A DNA stretch of 45,617 nt from contig DJIF01000126.1 in the NCBI GenBank assembly GCA_002433485.1, forward strand, positions 20,490-66,106, given 5' to 3'. The notes under the pieces were generated by a model, which was given only the letters and a program-made list of their open reading frames with translations, was not told the origin of the DNA and did not search any database. Both the position numbers and the translations under genes were made by a program. The stretch's first letter is position 1, and each line of letters opens with the position of its first letter. Source of the DNA: Deltaproteobacteria bacterium UBA6601 (GTDB lineage Bacteria; Myxococcota_A; UBA796; UBA9615). Below are positions 18,885 through 27,373 of the stretch, in pieces.

Positions 18885-19160
18885 TCAGTCCGGAATCCGT
18901 ACTTCGTCGACAATGCCAAGCACCACGCTATGGAAGGGGTCCTCGGAGCTGCCCAACACCTGCCGGGCGGCATTTCCCTCCCTGGCGCACAGCACCAGAT
19001 CCCCCTCCCCAGCCTGAACACTGTCAACGGCAATAAAGGCGCGCAAACGTGGAGTGCTGCCATCGCCCTGAACCGGCTGACACAGCAGCAACGTTCGCCC
19101 ATCGTAGACCGGATGCTGCACGGAGCTGACCACGTTACCGATGACTCGAGCGAGGATCAC
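18885..19160 (-). CDS. BMC-P shell vertex protein (EutN/CcmL family), third copy
   Basis: This is a 91-residue pentameric vertex protein of the EutN/CcmL fold, which caps the corners of BMC shells. Family features are the N-terminal strand MILARVIGNVV, the AVDSVQAGEGDLVLC turn and the C-terminal VVLGIVDEVRI strand. Translation starts with a GTG that overlaps the TGA of the preceding BMC-P gene by four bases (GTGA), implying coupling. It differs clearly from the other two BMC-P proteins here, so the three probably have distinct positions or partners. Confidence 0.92.
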   Translation of the reverse strand: MILARVIGNVVSSVQHPVYDGRTLLLCQPVQGDGSTPRLRAFIAVDSVQAGEGDLVLCAREGNAARQVLGSSEDPFHSVVLGIVDEVRIPD

Positions 19161-19447
19161 AAGCCGCTCCCAACCCGCTCGCCCGCCACGCTGACCTCAT
19201 CGACAATGCCGATAATCGTTGCGTCGACGGGAACATAGTGGACCGGTAAAGCCAACGTCGCCTCCCGACCACCGAGCCAATGGACGATGTCACCGACCCC
19301 TGCCTGACAGGAGTCGCAAGCAACAAATGGCTCCCCCGCCGGCTGAAGCTGGTCATCAAGAGGCTCGACCAACAGCAGCTTAACCCCGGAGAGACCAGGG
19401 ACCTTGCGGGTGGCGACAACGGTTCCAACAACGCGGGCGAGTTCCAT
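19157..19447 (-). CDS. BMC-P shell vertex protein (EutN/CcmL family), second copy
   Basis: This is a 96-residue EutN/CcmL-family protein (MELARVVGTVVATRKVPGL, then ACDSCQAGVGDIVHW and ATIIGIVDEV) that would form pentamers at shell vertices. It follows the BMC-T gene after 65 bases and overlaps the next BMC-P gene by four bases. It contains a Cys pair context (CDSC) absent from its paralogues; whether that matters is unknown. Confidence 0.92.
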   Translation of the reverse strand: MELARVVGTVVATRKVPGLSGVKLLLVEPLDDQLQPAGEPFVACDSCQAGVGDIVHWLGGREATLALPVHYVPVDATIIGIVDEVSVAGERVGSGL

Positions 19448-19512
19448 GAAGACGCTACCTTAGCTGGACACAGGGGATTGAGCGAGGCCGAGCCCCGGCA
19501 TCAACAAGACCT

Positions 19513-20076
19513 TCAATAGAGACCGCCGGAAAAGCCTGCATCAGGCCTCGCGATGATCTCACTGGCAACCAGTGAGCGCCGCTCCTCAATGGCAGCAAGA
19601 GCTGCCTCGACAGCAGCCTGAACATCCCAGAGTTCACCGGCCAGAGAAAACACTCCTTTGCCACCAATGCCCTTTCCCAGTCGCATGGCGAGAAGTTCCA
19701 CTGGCGCTTCCTTGCAGGCCGCATCGCAGGCCAGCACGGCAGAGGCCACCGAACGCGTCTCAACAATGCCCAGGCTGTGGTCCAAAGGTCGCTCCCGGCG
19801 AGTGCCGTGGATGCCATGGACAACGTCCAGATGGACCCCCGGCAGGAACAGGGACTCGACCACCTGATCTGCTCCCTCTGCGAGACCGGCGCGACAGCTC
19901 TCGTCAACCTCAGCTTCCATCCCTGAAATCAGGATCAGGTACTTGCCGGGAGAAATGGGCTCACTGAGGGCAATTCGCACGCTGGCCTTCTTGACCATAG
20001 CATCGCCTGCGCGCAAGGCCCGAGCGATGGAGTCAAACTCAATCAGCGCGATTGCGGGTAACTCAGGACGACGCAT
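19513..20076 (-). CDS. BMC-T tandem-domain shell protein (single-layer type)
   Basis: The 187 residues hold two BMC domains in tandem: the first begins PAIALIEFDSIARALRAGDA and the second HSLGIVETRSVASAVLACDA. Such proteins form trimers that tile facets as pseudohexamers and often carry a substrate or metal-binding pore. From memory it closely resembles the H. ochraceum BMC-T1 protein, including the pore-proximal SEPISPGKYLILISG segment and the ending SEIIARPD. It sits between the aldehyde dehydrogenase (42 bases away) and two BMC-P genes (65 bases), all on the minus strand. Confidence 0.92.
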   Translation of the reverse strand: MRRPELPAIALIEFDSIARALRAGDAMVKKASVRIALSEPISPGKYLILISGMEAEVDESCRAGLAEGADQVVESLFLPGVHLDVVHGIHGTRRERPLDHSLGIVETRSVASAVLACDAACKEAPVELLAMRLGKGIGGKGVFSLAGELWDVQAAVEAALAAIEERRSLVASEIIARPDAGFSGGLY

Positions 20077-20118
20077 CCAATCAGCCCGGTTCAGCGCAGA
20101 CCTGAGCAGCTCGCGCCA

Positions 20119-21555
20119 CTACACGATGCGGAAAAAGTCCTTGAGCGTACAGCGGCGCTCACGAGAGAAGGTCAGCGCGGTGGTCAACCCCTCACCAGTG
20201 GGCGAGGCGATGGTGAAGGAAGTATAGCCTTCACCACCCTGCCCCAGACCAGCATAGGCCGAAGCATTCTTGACGAAGATCGATGTGTTGATGACCCGCG
20301 CCATCTTGTGAAGATTCTCGATGTTCTTCGACCACATACAAGCGGTATGACCAAAGCCATGCTCAGCCTGGACCGCCCGAACAATTCCTTCGTCAACATC
20401 CTTGACCCGCGTGATCGGCAAAATAGAGGTCAACATCTCCACCTGAACAAAGGGGTGATCCCAGGGGACCTCGCAGATCACCAGCCGCGGATCGCCATCG
20501 TAAGGAACCCCCAGTGCATCAAGAAAGACACTGGCGTTCTTGCCCACGTACTGTTTCTTGATGTGCTCCCGATCGTCCTCAAGCACCAGTTGTTCCAAAC
20601 GCCGCACCTGGTGAGAGCCGATCAACACCGCCCCGGCCTTTTTCATCTCGGCGATCAGCGCGTCGGCTACCGAGTCGACAACAAAGACCTCCTTCTCAAC
20701 GATGCACACCACGTTGTTGTCGAGGCTCGCACCGGCAACGATGCCAGCGCCAGCGGCGGCGATATCCGCGGTCTCGTCGACCACCACTGGAGGATTGCCG
20801 GGACCCGCAGCAATCGCCTTCTTGCCACTGCCCATCGCCACCTTGACCACCGCCGGGCCGCCGGTAACACAAAGGAGCCGAATCTGAGGATGCTTCATCA
20901 AGGCCTGAGCTGAGGCGATAGTCGGCTCAGCCACGGCAGTCAGGGTATTCTCAGGTCCACCGGCCTCGACAATGGCATCATTGACGATAGATATGCACAG
21001 TCCGGAGACGCCCTTGGCTGAGGGGTGAAAATTAAACACTGCGGTATTGCCGGCACTCAACATACCGATGCCGTTGTTGATCACCGTCTCAGTGGGGTTG
21101 GTGCAGGGAGTTATGACGCCGAAGGTACCGTAGGGGGCATGCTCGGTCATGGTGATGCCGTCGTCACCGGTGAATAGCTTAGGCTCAAGGATCTCGGGAC
21201 CCGGGGTCTTGTTGATCACCAACAGATTCTTGACCACCTTATCGGACACCCGACCCAGCCCGGTTTCTTCAACCGCCAGGCGACTCATGAGATCAACGTA
21301 CTCGGTAGTACGGCGACGCACGTTGGCGATCATCCGCTTGCGGGTCTCAAGGGGCACCGTTGAATAGACTTCGAAGGCCTGACGCGCCGCAGCCACAGCA
21401 GAATCTATGTCTGCAAACAGGCCCCGACCGCTGCTGCAAATCTCCGGCCCCGAACCGGCCGATCCAGTATTGGAGCTACCGCCAGCAGCTCCACCAAGAC
21501 GCTGAACCACCTTCTCGACAATCGCCTGAAGTTCCCCCGAGCCCAGCTCTGCCAT
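20119..21555 (-). CDS. CoA-acylating aldehyde dehydrogenase (PduP/EutE-like), BMC cargo
   Basis: This 478-residue enzyme oxidises an aldehyde to its acyl-CoA with NAD+ and CoA, the core step of most metabolosomes. The catalytic Cys is C284 in DNNVVCIVEKEV, the family signature; Rossmann and substrate segments (GVITPCTNPTETVINN, AGPGNPPVVVD) are typical of PduP/EutE rather than of hydrolytic dehydrogenases. Residues 6-21 (SGELQAIVEKVVQRLG) form an amphipathic helix followed by a Gly/Ser linker, the usual N-terminal encapsulation peptide. GGAGG nine bases upstream supports the ATG. It lies directly between BMC-P and BMC-T genes. Propionaldehyde, acetaldehyde or lactaldehyde-derived substrates cannot be told apart from sequence. 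Confidence 0.93.
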   Translation of the reverse strand: MAELGSGELQAIVEKVVQRLGGAAGGSSNTGSAGSGPEICSSGRGLFADIDSAVAAARQAFEVYSTVPLETRKRMIANVRRRTTEYVDLMSRLAVEETGLGRVSDKVVKNLLVINKTPGPEILEPKLFTGDDGITMTEHAPYGTFGVITPCTNPTETVINNGIGMLSAGNTAVFNFHPSAKGVSGLCISIVNDAIVEAGGPENTLTAVAEPTIASAQALMKHPQIRLLCVTGGPAVVKVAMGSGKKAIAAGPGNPPVVVDETADIAAAGAGIVAGASLDNNVVCIVEKEVFVVDSVADALIAEMKKAGAVLIGSHQVRRLEQLVLEDDREHIKKQYVGKNASVFLDALGVPYDGDPRLVICEVPWDHPFVQVEMLTSILPITRVKDVDEGIVRAVQAEHGFGHTACMWSKNIENLHKMARVINTSIFVKNASAYAGLGQGGEGYTSFTIASPTGEGLTTALTFSRERRCTLKDFFRIV

Positions 21556-21569
21556 ACCTCACGCCCTCC

Positions 21570-21872
21570 TTAGTCGCCCGCAGCCTTGCTGTAACTGCCC
21601 TTACCGTCACTGGTGTCGATAGAGTCGATGATGGCCATCACAGTGGCATCACAGGGACGATTGTCGGTCTGCTCCGTTTGACGTGCAGAGGAGCCTGAGG
21701 CGTACAGCACCACCTCGCCAACCCCGCAGCCCACCGAGTCGGCAGCCACCACAATCGAATCCTTCAGTTTGAGATCGCGACCGAGGTCCTGGAGGAGGAA
21801 GAACTTAAGACCTTCGAGCTTAGGGTCCTTCCGCGTCGAGACGACGGTTCCGACCACACGGGCCAGCTTCAC
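21570..21872 (-). CDS. BMC-P shell vertex protein (EutN/CcmL family), first copy
   Basis: This is a 100-residue EutN/CcmL-family pentamer protein (KLARVVGTVVSTRKDPKLEG, AADSVGCGVGEVVLYA, ATVMAIIDSI). It starts with GTG, 18 bases after BMC-H and 14 bases before the aldehyde dehydrogenase. The C-terminal tail (SDGKGSYSKAAGD) is longer than in its two paralogues. Confidence 0.92.
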   Translation of the reverse strand: MKLARVVGTVVSTRKDPKLEGLKFFLLQDLGRDLKLKDSIVVAADSVGCGVGEVVLYASGSSARQTEQTDNRPCDATVMAIIDSIDTSDGKGSYSKAAGD

Positions 21873-21890
21873 CGTAGATCCCCTGCGGCG

Positions 21891-22184
21891 CTACTTCTTG
21901 CCCTTGGGCGGACGGCCCAGGGGCAGAGAGGCATCGACATTCTCATGGGGCCTGGGAATCACGTGGACAGAGACCAGTTCTCCGACCCGCTGTGCTCCCC
22001 GAGCTCCAGCCTCCGTCGCCGCCTTTACCGCCGCAACATCGCCACGAATCACAGCGGTGACGTAGCCACCGCCAATCTTCTCGTAGCCCACCAGTTCAAC
22101 GCGCGCGGCCTTGACCATCGCATCGGAGGCCTCCACCATCGCCGCAAAGCCGCGGGTTTCGATCATTCCCAGTGCTTCGGTCAT
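21891..22184 (-). CDS. BMC-H hexameric shell protein
   Basis: This is a 97-residue single-domain BMC shell protein, the main facet tile. It has the canonical EALGMIETRGFAAMVEASDA start, the inter-hexamer Lys in DAMVKAARVEL, the pore segment EKIGGGYVTAVIRGD and the VHVIPRPH strand, followed by a short basic tail. From memory it is very close to the H. ochraceum BMC-H. It is the first gene of the minus-strand operon; AGGAG lies ten bases before the ATG. It is the only BMC-H gene in this window. Confidence 0.95.
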   Translation of the reverse strand: MTEALGMIETRGFAAMVEASDAMVKAARVELVGYEKIGGGYVTAVIRGDVAAVKAATEAGARGAQRVGELVSVHVIPRPHENVDASLPLGRPPKGKK

Positions 22185-22398
22185 CGCTCGACTACTCCTG
22201 AATCCAGTGGTTGTTCGGCTGCGTCCAGCAGTGCTTGCGCGCCTCTGGACCAGGGACGCATTTCAACTGCCTTAGGCCCTTGCTGTCAAGAAAGCCTACT
22301 GCTCCTGTTCCAGCCCAACCAACTAGGACTGCCCACTTCCGCAGGAACGAAGCTTGCGGTAGCTTGACCTCTCAACACCCCTATGGGAGCGCGACGCA
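22185..22398. promoter_or_regulatory. Divergent intergenic region between BMC-H and BMC-T genes
   Basis: These 214 bases separate the two divergent shell transcription units and should contain both promoters. On the minus strand a perfect -35-like TTGACA occurs at 22289-22284, but the hexamer 17 bases on (TTGAAA) is a poor -10, so the exact promoter is uncertain. No clear operator palindrome was seen. Confidence 0.35.
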
Positions 22399-23031
22399 AT
22401 GGCCTCAGACAACAGCGGATTCCAGCTCAGGGCTTACGTCTTTCTTGACTCACTCCAACCTCAGCTCGCCCAGTACATGGCCAAGACCAACAAGGTCTAT
22501 GACCCTCGCGAGTACGATGCCGCGCTGTTTCTGGAGATCGCTCCTGCGATGGAAATCCACGCCAAGATTGACCAGGCGCTGAAGGCCACCAAGGTAAGAC
22601 TGGGCTCCATGGTCACCGAGCGCGTATTCGGAATGATGCAGGTGCACAGCGAAGACCAGGGTGAAGTACAAGCAGCAGGTCAGGCAGTGCTCGATGCGTC
22701 GAGCCTCAAGGAGTCGGACCGGGCTCCCTGTGAAATTCTGCAGAACAAGATCATTCGCTCGGTCGAGCAGGACCACGCCATCGCCTTTACTGGACTGGCG
22801 TGGGGCCAGATGGTCCTGGCTGGAGACTCCGTGTTGATCATGGAGGCCAAGCCCGCCGCCTACCTCAGCATCGCCTGTAACGAGGCTCTGAAAGCCGCGG
22901 ACATCAAGCTCATCGACATCCGGGTGTTCGGTGCCAGTGGGCGGCTCATCATGGCCGGACCAGAGTCCGAGATTGACTCTGGCGCCCAAGCCGCAACCCA
23001 GGCTCTGGAACAGCTCAACAAGGGCGTCTAG
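22399..23031 (+). CDS. BMC-T tandem-domain shell protein (double-layer type)
   Basis: This is a 210-residue tandem BMC protein. The first, circularly permuted-looking domain begins LRAYVFLDSLQPQLAQYM and includes EIAPAMEIHAKIDQALKATKV; the second includes VLIMEAKPAAYLSIACNEALKAADI and the ending SGAQAATQALEQL. From memory it matches the H. ochraceum BMC-T2/T3 type, whose trimers stack face to face and can gate a large pore. GGGAG nine bases upstream supports the ATG. It is divergent from the main shell operon and codirectional with the glycosyltransferase gene 70 bases downstream. Confidence 0.92.
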   Translation: MASDNSGFQLRAYVFLDSLQPQLAQYMAKTNKVYDPREYDAALFLEIAPAMEIHAKIDQALKATKVRLGSMVTERVFGMMQVHSEDQGEVQAAGQAVLDASSLKESDRAPCEILQNKIIRSVEQDHAIAFTGLAWGQMVLAGDSVLIMEAKPAAYLSIACNEALKAADIKLIDIRVFGASGRLIMAGPESEIDSGAQAATQALEQLNKGV

Positions 23032-23101
23032 CCACTAACTAGACCACCACAACAACAGCGCCGCGACGAGTGCCGGTCAGGGCGGCTACAATGGCGCTGA
23101 A

Positions 23102-24244
23102 GTGAACCCGCCAACTCCCAGTCAGCTGCCTGCTAGGCAGCAACCCATATCGCTGATCATCCCCGTCTACAACGAGGTTGAAAACCTTCGTGACCTGCAG
23201 GCCGCGATCAGCGCCGCACTGGACCCCGCCGAGATTGACTTCGAGGTCATTCTCGTCAATGACGGCAGCACCGACGGTTCCACTCAGTTGCTTGATGAGA
23301 TCCATCGCGATGACCCTCGCTTCCGGGTGATCCACTTCATCCGCAACTACGGTCAAACCGCAGCCATGGCCGCGGGCATCAAGCACGCGCAGAATGACAT
23401 CCTGGTGAGCATGGACGCCGACCTGCAGAACGATCCGGCAGACATCCCAACCCTGCTTGACCACCTCGACGCCGGCAAGGACCTGGTCTGCGGCTGGCGC
23501 AAGCAACGAGAAGACGACTTCCTGCTCCGCAAGTTCCCAAGCAAACTGGCCAACGGGCTCATCTCCCGAACCACAGGGGTGGTACTGCACGACTACGGAT
23601 GTACGCTCAAGGTGTACCGAAGAGAGTACGTGGAAGACATCCCTCTATACGGTGAGATGCATCGGTTCATACCCATTTATGTGACCTGGGCTGGGGCTAG
23701 AATGATTGAGGTGCCTGTAAATCACAGGCCGCGGGTTAAAGGGACCAGTAAGTATGGTTTGTCGAGGACTTTTCGCGTCCTTCTTGATCTACTAACAACC
23801 GTCTTTCTCAGAGATTTCTACACCAACCCGCTGTACTTTTTTGGTTACTACGGGTTTGCGTCCATTGGATTGGGAATCCTATGTGCCGCAGTGGCCGTAG
23901 AGATGAAGTATGAGCTGGGCACCTGGATGCACAAGAACCCGCTGGTCCATCTGGCCGCAATGTTCGTCCTCCTGGGGTTTAACTCGTTCTTCTTCGGGCT
24001 CCTTGCCGAGGTCATCATTCGGATGAATTTCGACATCCAGAAGAAGTCGCCCTATCGGGTCCGTCAGGTGCGTGGACTTACCGCCCAGGTACCACTGATC
24101 GGCCGCTCCCAGACTCCCATTGAGGTAGATGCCCGTATGGGAAGCGATTTATCCGCACCGCCGGTTGGCGCGGCGCGGACTGCTCCCGGCGAAGGCCCTG
24201 CTCCGCCGGGAGAGGAGTCCGGCAGCGGATCATGTGTGGCCTGA
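23102..24244 (+). CDS. Family 2 glycosyltransferase, polyprenyl-phosphate sugar synthase type
   Basis: These 380 residues start from a GTG. The GT-A domain has ISLIIPVYNEVENL, the nucleotide-binding ILVNDGSTDGS, and the metal-binding SMDADLQNDP, as in dolichyl/undecaprenyl-phosphate sugar transferases (DPM1, ArnC, GtrB types). Two C-terminal membrane segments (about residues 238-262 and 277-300) fit the ArnC/GtrB layout; the product would be a lipid-linked sugar for GT-C enzymes. The asparagine synthase gene overlaps its end by 13 bases. Codons from about 23690 to 23850 (AGA, AGG, AGT, GTT) are less GC-rich than the surrounding gene, but the domain is intact across the stretch. Confidence 0.9.
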   Translation: MNPPTPSQLPARQQPISLIIPVYNEVENLRDLQAAISAALDPAEIDFEVILVNDGSTDGSTQLLDEIHRDDPRFRVIHFIRNYGQTAAMAAGIKHAQNDILVSMDADLQNDPADIPTLLDHLDAGKDLVCGWRKQREDDFLLRKFPSKLANGLISRTTGVVLHDYGCTLKVYRREYVEDIPLYGEMHRFIPIYVTWAGARMIEVPVNHRPRVKGTSKYGLSRTFRVLLDLLTTVFLRDFYTNPLYFFGYYGFASIGLGILCAAVAVEMKYELGTWMHKNPLVHLAAMFVLLGFNSFFFGLLAEVIIRMNFDIQKKSPYRVRQVRGLTAQVPLIGRSQTPIEVDARMGSDLSAPPVGAARTAPGEGPAPPGEESGSGSCVA

Positions 24245-26202
24245 CCGGGTTCTTCAGACCTGGTGATCCCGATCCTCCCCCTGAGGCTGAACGGCGGGCG
24301 CTAGTCCGCATGAACAACGCCATCATTCACCGGGGTCCGGATGAAGACGGAACCTGGTTCGGGCCTGGCGTCGGCCTCGCCGCAAGGCGCCTTTCTATTA
24401 TCGACATCGATGGCAGCCAGCAGCCGCGCTGCAGCCCCAGCGGCAGAACCGTTTGTGTCTTTAACGGCGAGATATACAACTTCCGTGAGCTGCGCCAGGA
24501 ACTCGAGCAGCTGGGCCACACCTTCCGAACCGCAGGAGACACCGAACTCCTTCCCATCGGCTACGAAGAATGGGGCATAAACGGGCTGCTTGGCCGGCTC
24601 AACGGCATGTTCGCATTTGTCCTGTTCGACGCTGATTCGCGCGACCTCTATATCGCCCGGGATCGGATGGGGATAAAGCCCATCTACATCGGCCACTTTG
24701 GCACCACCTGGCTGTTCGGATCGGAGCTGAAGTCTCTGCTGGAGCACCCCACTTTCCAGCGCGACGTCGACCCGGTCAGCCTGAGTCGCTACCTCATCAG
24801 CGAATATGTCGCAGCGCCACGCTCGATCTACCGAAACGTGGAAAAACTGCGGCCGGGCCACTACCTGCACATTGATGCCAAAGGGGTCGAGCGTCGGGAG
24901 CGCTACTGGCAGCTTCGTTGGGGCGCCGGTCAGGCAGACTGGGCTTACCCCGAACTGCCGCTGCCGCGACCGGGCGACGAAAGCGCCGCAGCCTGGGTTC
25001 CCGTGCTACTGCAAGGACTGCGCGAGGCGATCCGCTTGCGGCTGGTCGCCGAAGTACCCATCGGCGCGCTGCTGTCCGGCGGTGTGGATTCATCCTCAGT
25101 CTCAGCGCTGATGGCCGAGATGGTCCCCGATCTTCGGACCTTCTCCATTGCCTTTGAAGAACAGAGCTTTGACGAACGCCAATACAGTCAGGCGGTAGCT
25201 CGCCACATCCACAGCAAACACCACGCCCGGGTTCTTGAGCCGAGCCGCATCAGGGCCCTGCTTGAAGACGTACTGGGCTTTCTCGACGAACCCCTGGCCG
25301 ATGCTTCGATCCTGCCCACTCACTTTCTATCCCGAACCGTTAAGGAGCAGGGGGTCACGGTAGTGCTGTCAGGCGACGGTGCTGATGAGCTGTTTGCCGG
25401 CTACCCCACCTACCTCGCTCATCGCGCGGCCAGGGCAGCCCTGGCTCTGCCCGCAGGCGGCCAGCTACTGGCCAGCATGGCAAAACTAAGCAACCTGCTG
25501 CCCAGCTCCTACGAAAACCTCAGCGCCGACTACATCACACGACGCTTCCTGCAGGGGGCGAGCCTGCCTACCGCACGCCGTCATGCCAGCTGGATGGGTG
25601 CCTTCCTTGAGCCGGAGTTGCTCAAGCTGCTGAACCCCGATGTGCTGGCCAGCCTGGCGGGAAGCAGCCCTTGGCAGGACATCGACGACCGCTTCCGCGA
25701 GGGCCAGGCAGCCGGAGCAAGAGGGCTAGAGCAGTTGCTCCATCTGGACGCCGAGACCTACCTGAGCGACGACATCCTAGTGAAGGTAGACCGTGCCTCG
25801 ATGGCCACCTCACTGGAGGTCAGAACGCCCTTTCTTGACCACCGCCTAGTGGAGCTGGCCAGCCGCATGCCTGCCGCACTTAAGCTGCGCGGCAGGCGCG
25901 GTAAGTATGTGCTCAAACAGGCCATAGGCCCACATCTTCCGCAAGGCATCACAAAGCGCCGCAAGAAGGGCTTTGGTATGCCGGTCGCGCACTGGCTGCG
26001 GGGGCCGATGCGAGACCTGCTCCTGGACACCCTGAGCGCCGGAGCAGCGGGGAGCAGCGGCTGGTTCTGCCAATCAGCAGTAGACCAACTTATCAATGAC
26101 CACCTCAGCGGCCGGCTGGATAGACGTAAGCCACTGTGGACGCTGCTGATGTTTCGATGGTGGGAACAAGGCTCCTTTGGTCCGGGAGCAGGTCAAACCT
26201 AA
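24232..26202 (+). CDS. asnB: Glutamine-hydrolysing asparagine synthase family protein
   Basis: These 656 residues begin MCGLTGF, with Cys2 as the glutaminase nucleophile, so the ATG at 24232 is certain even though it overlaps the previous gene by 13 bases. The N-terminal Ntn domain has HRGPDEDG, FNGEIYNFREL and DTELLPIGYEEWG; the C-terminal synthetase domain has the PP-loop LLSGGVDSSSVSAL and SGDGADELFAGYP. It would transfer glutamine-derived ammonia to an activated carboxylate. Free asparagine synthesis is possible, but members next to glycosyltransferases often amidate sugars or peptides in surface-glycan pathways. The next gene starts five bases after its stop, so an operon is very likely. 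Confidence 0.93.
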   Translation: MCGLTGFFRPGDPDPPPEAERRALVRMNNAIIHRGPDEDGTWFGPGVGLAARRLSIIDIDGSQQPRCSPSGRTVCVFNGEIYNFRELRQELEQLGHTFRTAGDTELLPIGYEEWGINGLLGRLNGMFAFVLFDADSRDLYIARDRMGIKPIYIGHFGTTWLFGSELKSLLEHPTFQRDVDPVSLSRYLISEYVAAPRSIYRNVEKLRPGHYLHIDAKGVERRERYWQLRWGAGQADWAYPELPLPRPGDESAAAWVPVLLQGLREAIRLRLVAEVPIGALLSGGVDSSSVSALMAEMVPDLRTFSIAFEEQSFDERQYSQAVARHIHSKHHARVLEPSRIRALLEDVLGFLDEPLADASILPTHFLSRTVKEQGVTVVLSGDGADELFAGYPTYLAHRAARAALALPAGGQLLASMAKLSNLLPSSYENLSADYITRRFLQGASLPTARRHASWMGAFLEPELLKLLNPDVLASLAGSSPWQDIDDRFREGQAAGARGLEQLLHLDAETYLSDDILVKVDRASMATSLEVRTPFLDHRLVELASRMPAALKLRGRRGKYVLKQAIGPHLPQGITKRRKKGFGMPVAHWLRGPMRDLLLDTLSAGAAGSSGWFCQSAVDQLINDHLSGRLDRRKPLWTLLMFRWWEQGSFGPGAGQT

Positions 26203-26207
26203 GCCTG

Positions 26208-27344
26208 ATGGACTATGAGCTGGTTATCATCGGTGCTGGAGTCGTCGGTCTGGCAGTAGCGGCCCGGGCCGCCAGATCCTGCCGCTCTGTGCTGGTTCTG
26301 GAGCGCCATCAGGACATCTGCCGGGAGACCTCATCACGCCACTCTGAAGTGGTCCATGCTGGCCTCTACTACCCACAAAGCTCGCTCAAGGCCAAGACCT
26401 GCGTTGCGGGCCGGGAGCTGCTCTATGCGCGCTGCAAGCGACTCAACATCGAAGCTCCACGCATCGGCAAGTACATCGTGGCCCTGAACCTGGCTCAAGA
26501 ACGGCAGCTCCATGACCTGGCCGAACGAGGCGCTAACAACGGAGTCGATGATCTCAGCATGCTGTCCAGCTCCGAGCTACGTATCAATTTACCTGGGGTT
26601 GCAGCCACAGCAGCCCTGTGGTCGCCGTCTACAGGAGTCGTGGACTCCCACCAATACGCAGCCTCATTTCAAAGCGAGGCCGAGGCAAATGGGGCGACCT
26701 TCGCCTTTCGCACCGAACTGATCGGAGCCGAGCCCATTGAAGGCGGCTACCAGTTGCTGACCCGCAACAGCGGCGCAGGTGATAACCCAACCCCATTTCC
26801 GCTGCGCTGTCACCAGGTGGTCAATTCAGGAGGGCTTGGCCAGGACCGAATCTCCCAGCTGATCGGCATCAACATCGATGCAGCCGGCTATCGTAACCAC
26901 CCCTGCAAGGGTGACTACTTCCGCATCGCACCCCGCCACCAGCACCGCTCAGGACCCCTAATCTATCCGGTCGGCAAGGCAGCTGGAGCAGGGCTGGGCG
27001 TGCACATCTGCTACGACACCGCAGGCGGCATGAGGCTGGGGCCAGACGCAAGCTACATCTCAGGCCCGCCCTTCGACTACCGGGTCGATGCCTCTAAGCG
27101 CAGAGCATTCTTCGCAGCCGCCAGTCCGCTACTACCCTGGTTAAAGGAAGAGGACCTGAGCCCCGATCAGAGCGGCATCCGACCCAAGCTCAGCGCCCCG
27201 GGCGGTGGTTTTTGCGACTTCGTCATTAAAGATGAAGCAGAGCGCGGCCTAAGCGGCTGGATCACCCTGGCTGGAATCGAGAGTCCCGGCCTGACATCAG
27301 CCGCTGCCATCGCCGAAGAAGTCGCCGCGCTACTGGAGGTCTAG
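26208..27344 (+). CDS. FAD-dependent oxidoreductase, L-2-hydroxyglutarate oxidase-like
   Basis: This is a 378-residue flavoprotein of the DAO/LhgO type. The ATG at 26208, five bases after asnB, directly precedes the dinucleotide-binding strand ELVIIGAGVVGLAVAARA; the frame is open further upstream inside asnB but that extension is unlikely. The RHSEVVHAGLYYP motif near residue 45 and the LPGVAATAALWSPSTGVVDSH region match L-2-hydroxyglutarate oxidases, which return L-2-hydroxyglutarate to 2-oxoglutarate while passing electrons to the membrane or oxygen. Substrate assignment rests on these motifs only; another 2-hydroxyacid or amino acid is possible. It ends 29 bases from the convergent giant lipoprotein gene. 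Confidence 0.85.
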   Translation: MDYELVIIGAGVVGLAVAARAARSCRSVLVLERHQDICRETSSRHSEVVHAGLYYPQSSLKAKTCVAGRELLYARCKRLNIEAPRIGKYIVALNLAQERQLHDLAERGANNGVDDLSMLSSSELRINLPGVAATAALWSPSTGVVDSHQYAASFQSEAEANGATFAFRTELIGAEPIEGGYQLLTRNSGAGDNPTPFPLRCHQVVNSGGLGQDRISQLIGINIDAAGYRNHPCKGDYFRIAPRHQHRSGPLIYPVGKAAGAGLGVHICYDTAGGMRLGPDASYISGPPFDYRVDASKRRAFFAAASPLLPWLKEEDLSPDQSGIRPKLSAPGGGFCDFVIKDEAERGLSGWITLAGIESPGLTSAAAIAEEVAALLEV

Positions 27345-27373
27345 TCGCGATCCGAACAGCTATATTGACAGGT

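Noticed and set aside
23690..23850. AT-richer patch in the glycosyltransferase gene
   Set aside because: Codon choice dips here, but the domain is continuous and the patch too short to claim recombination.
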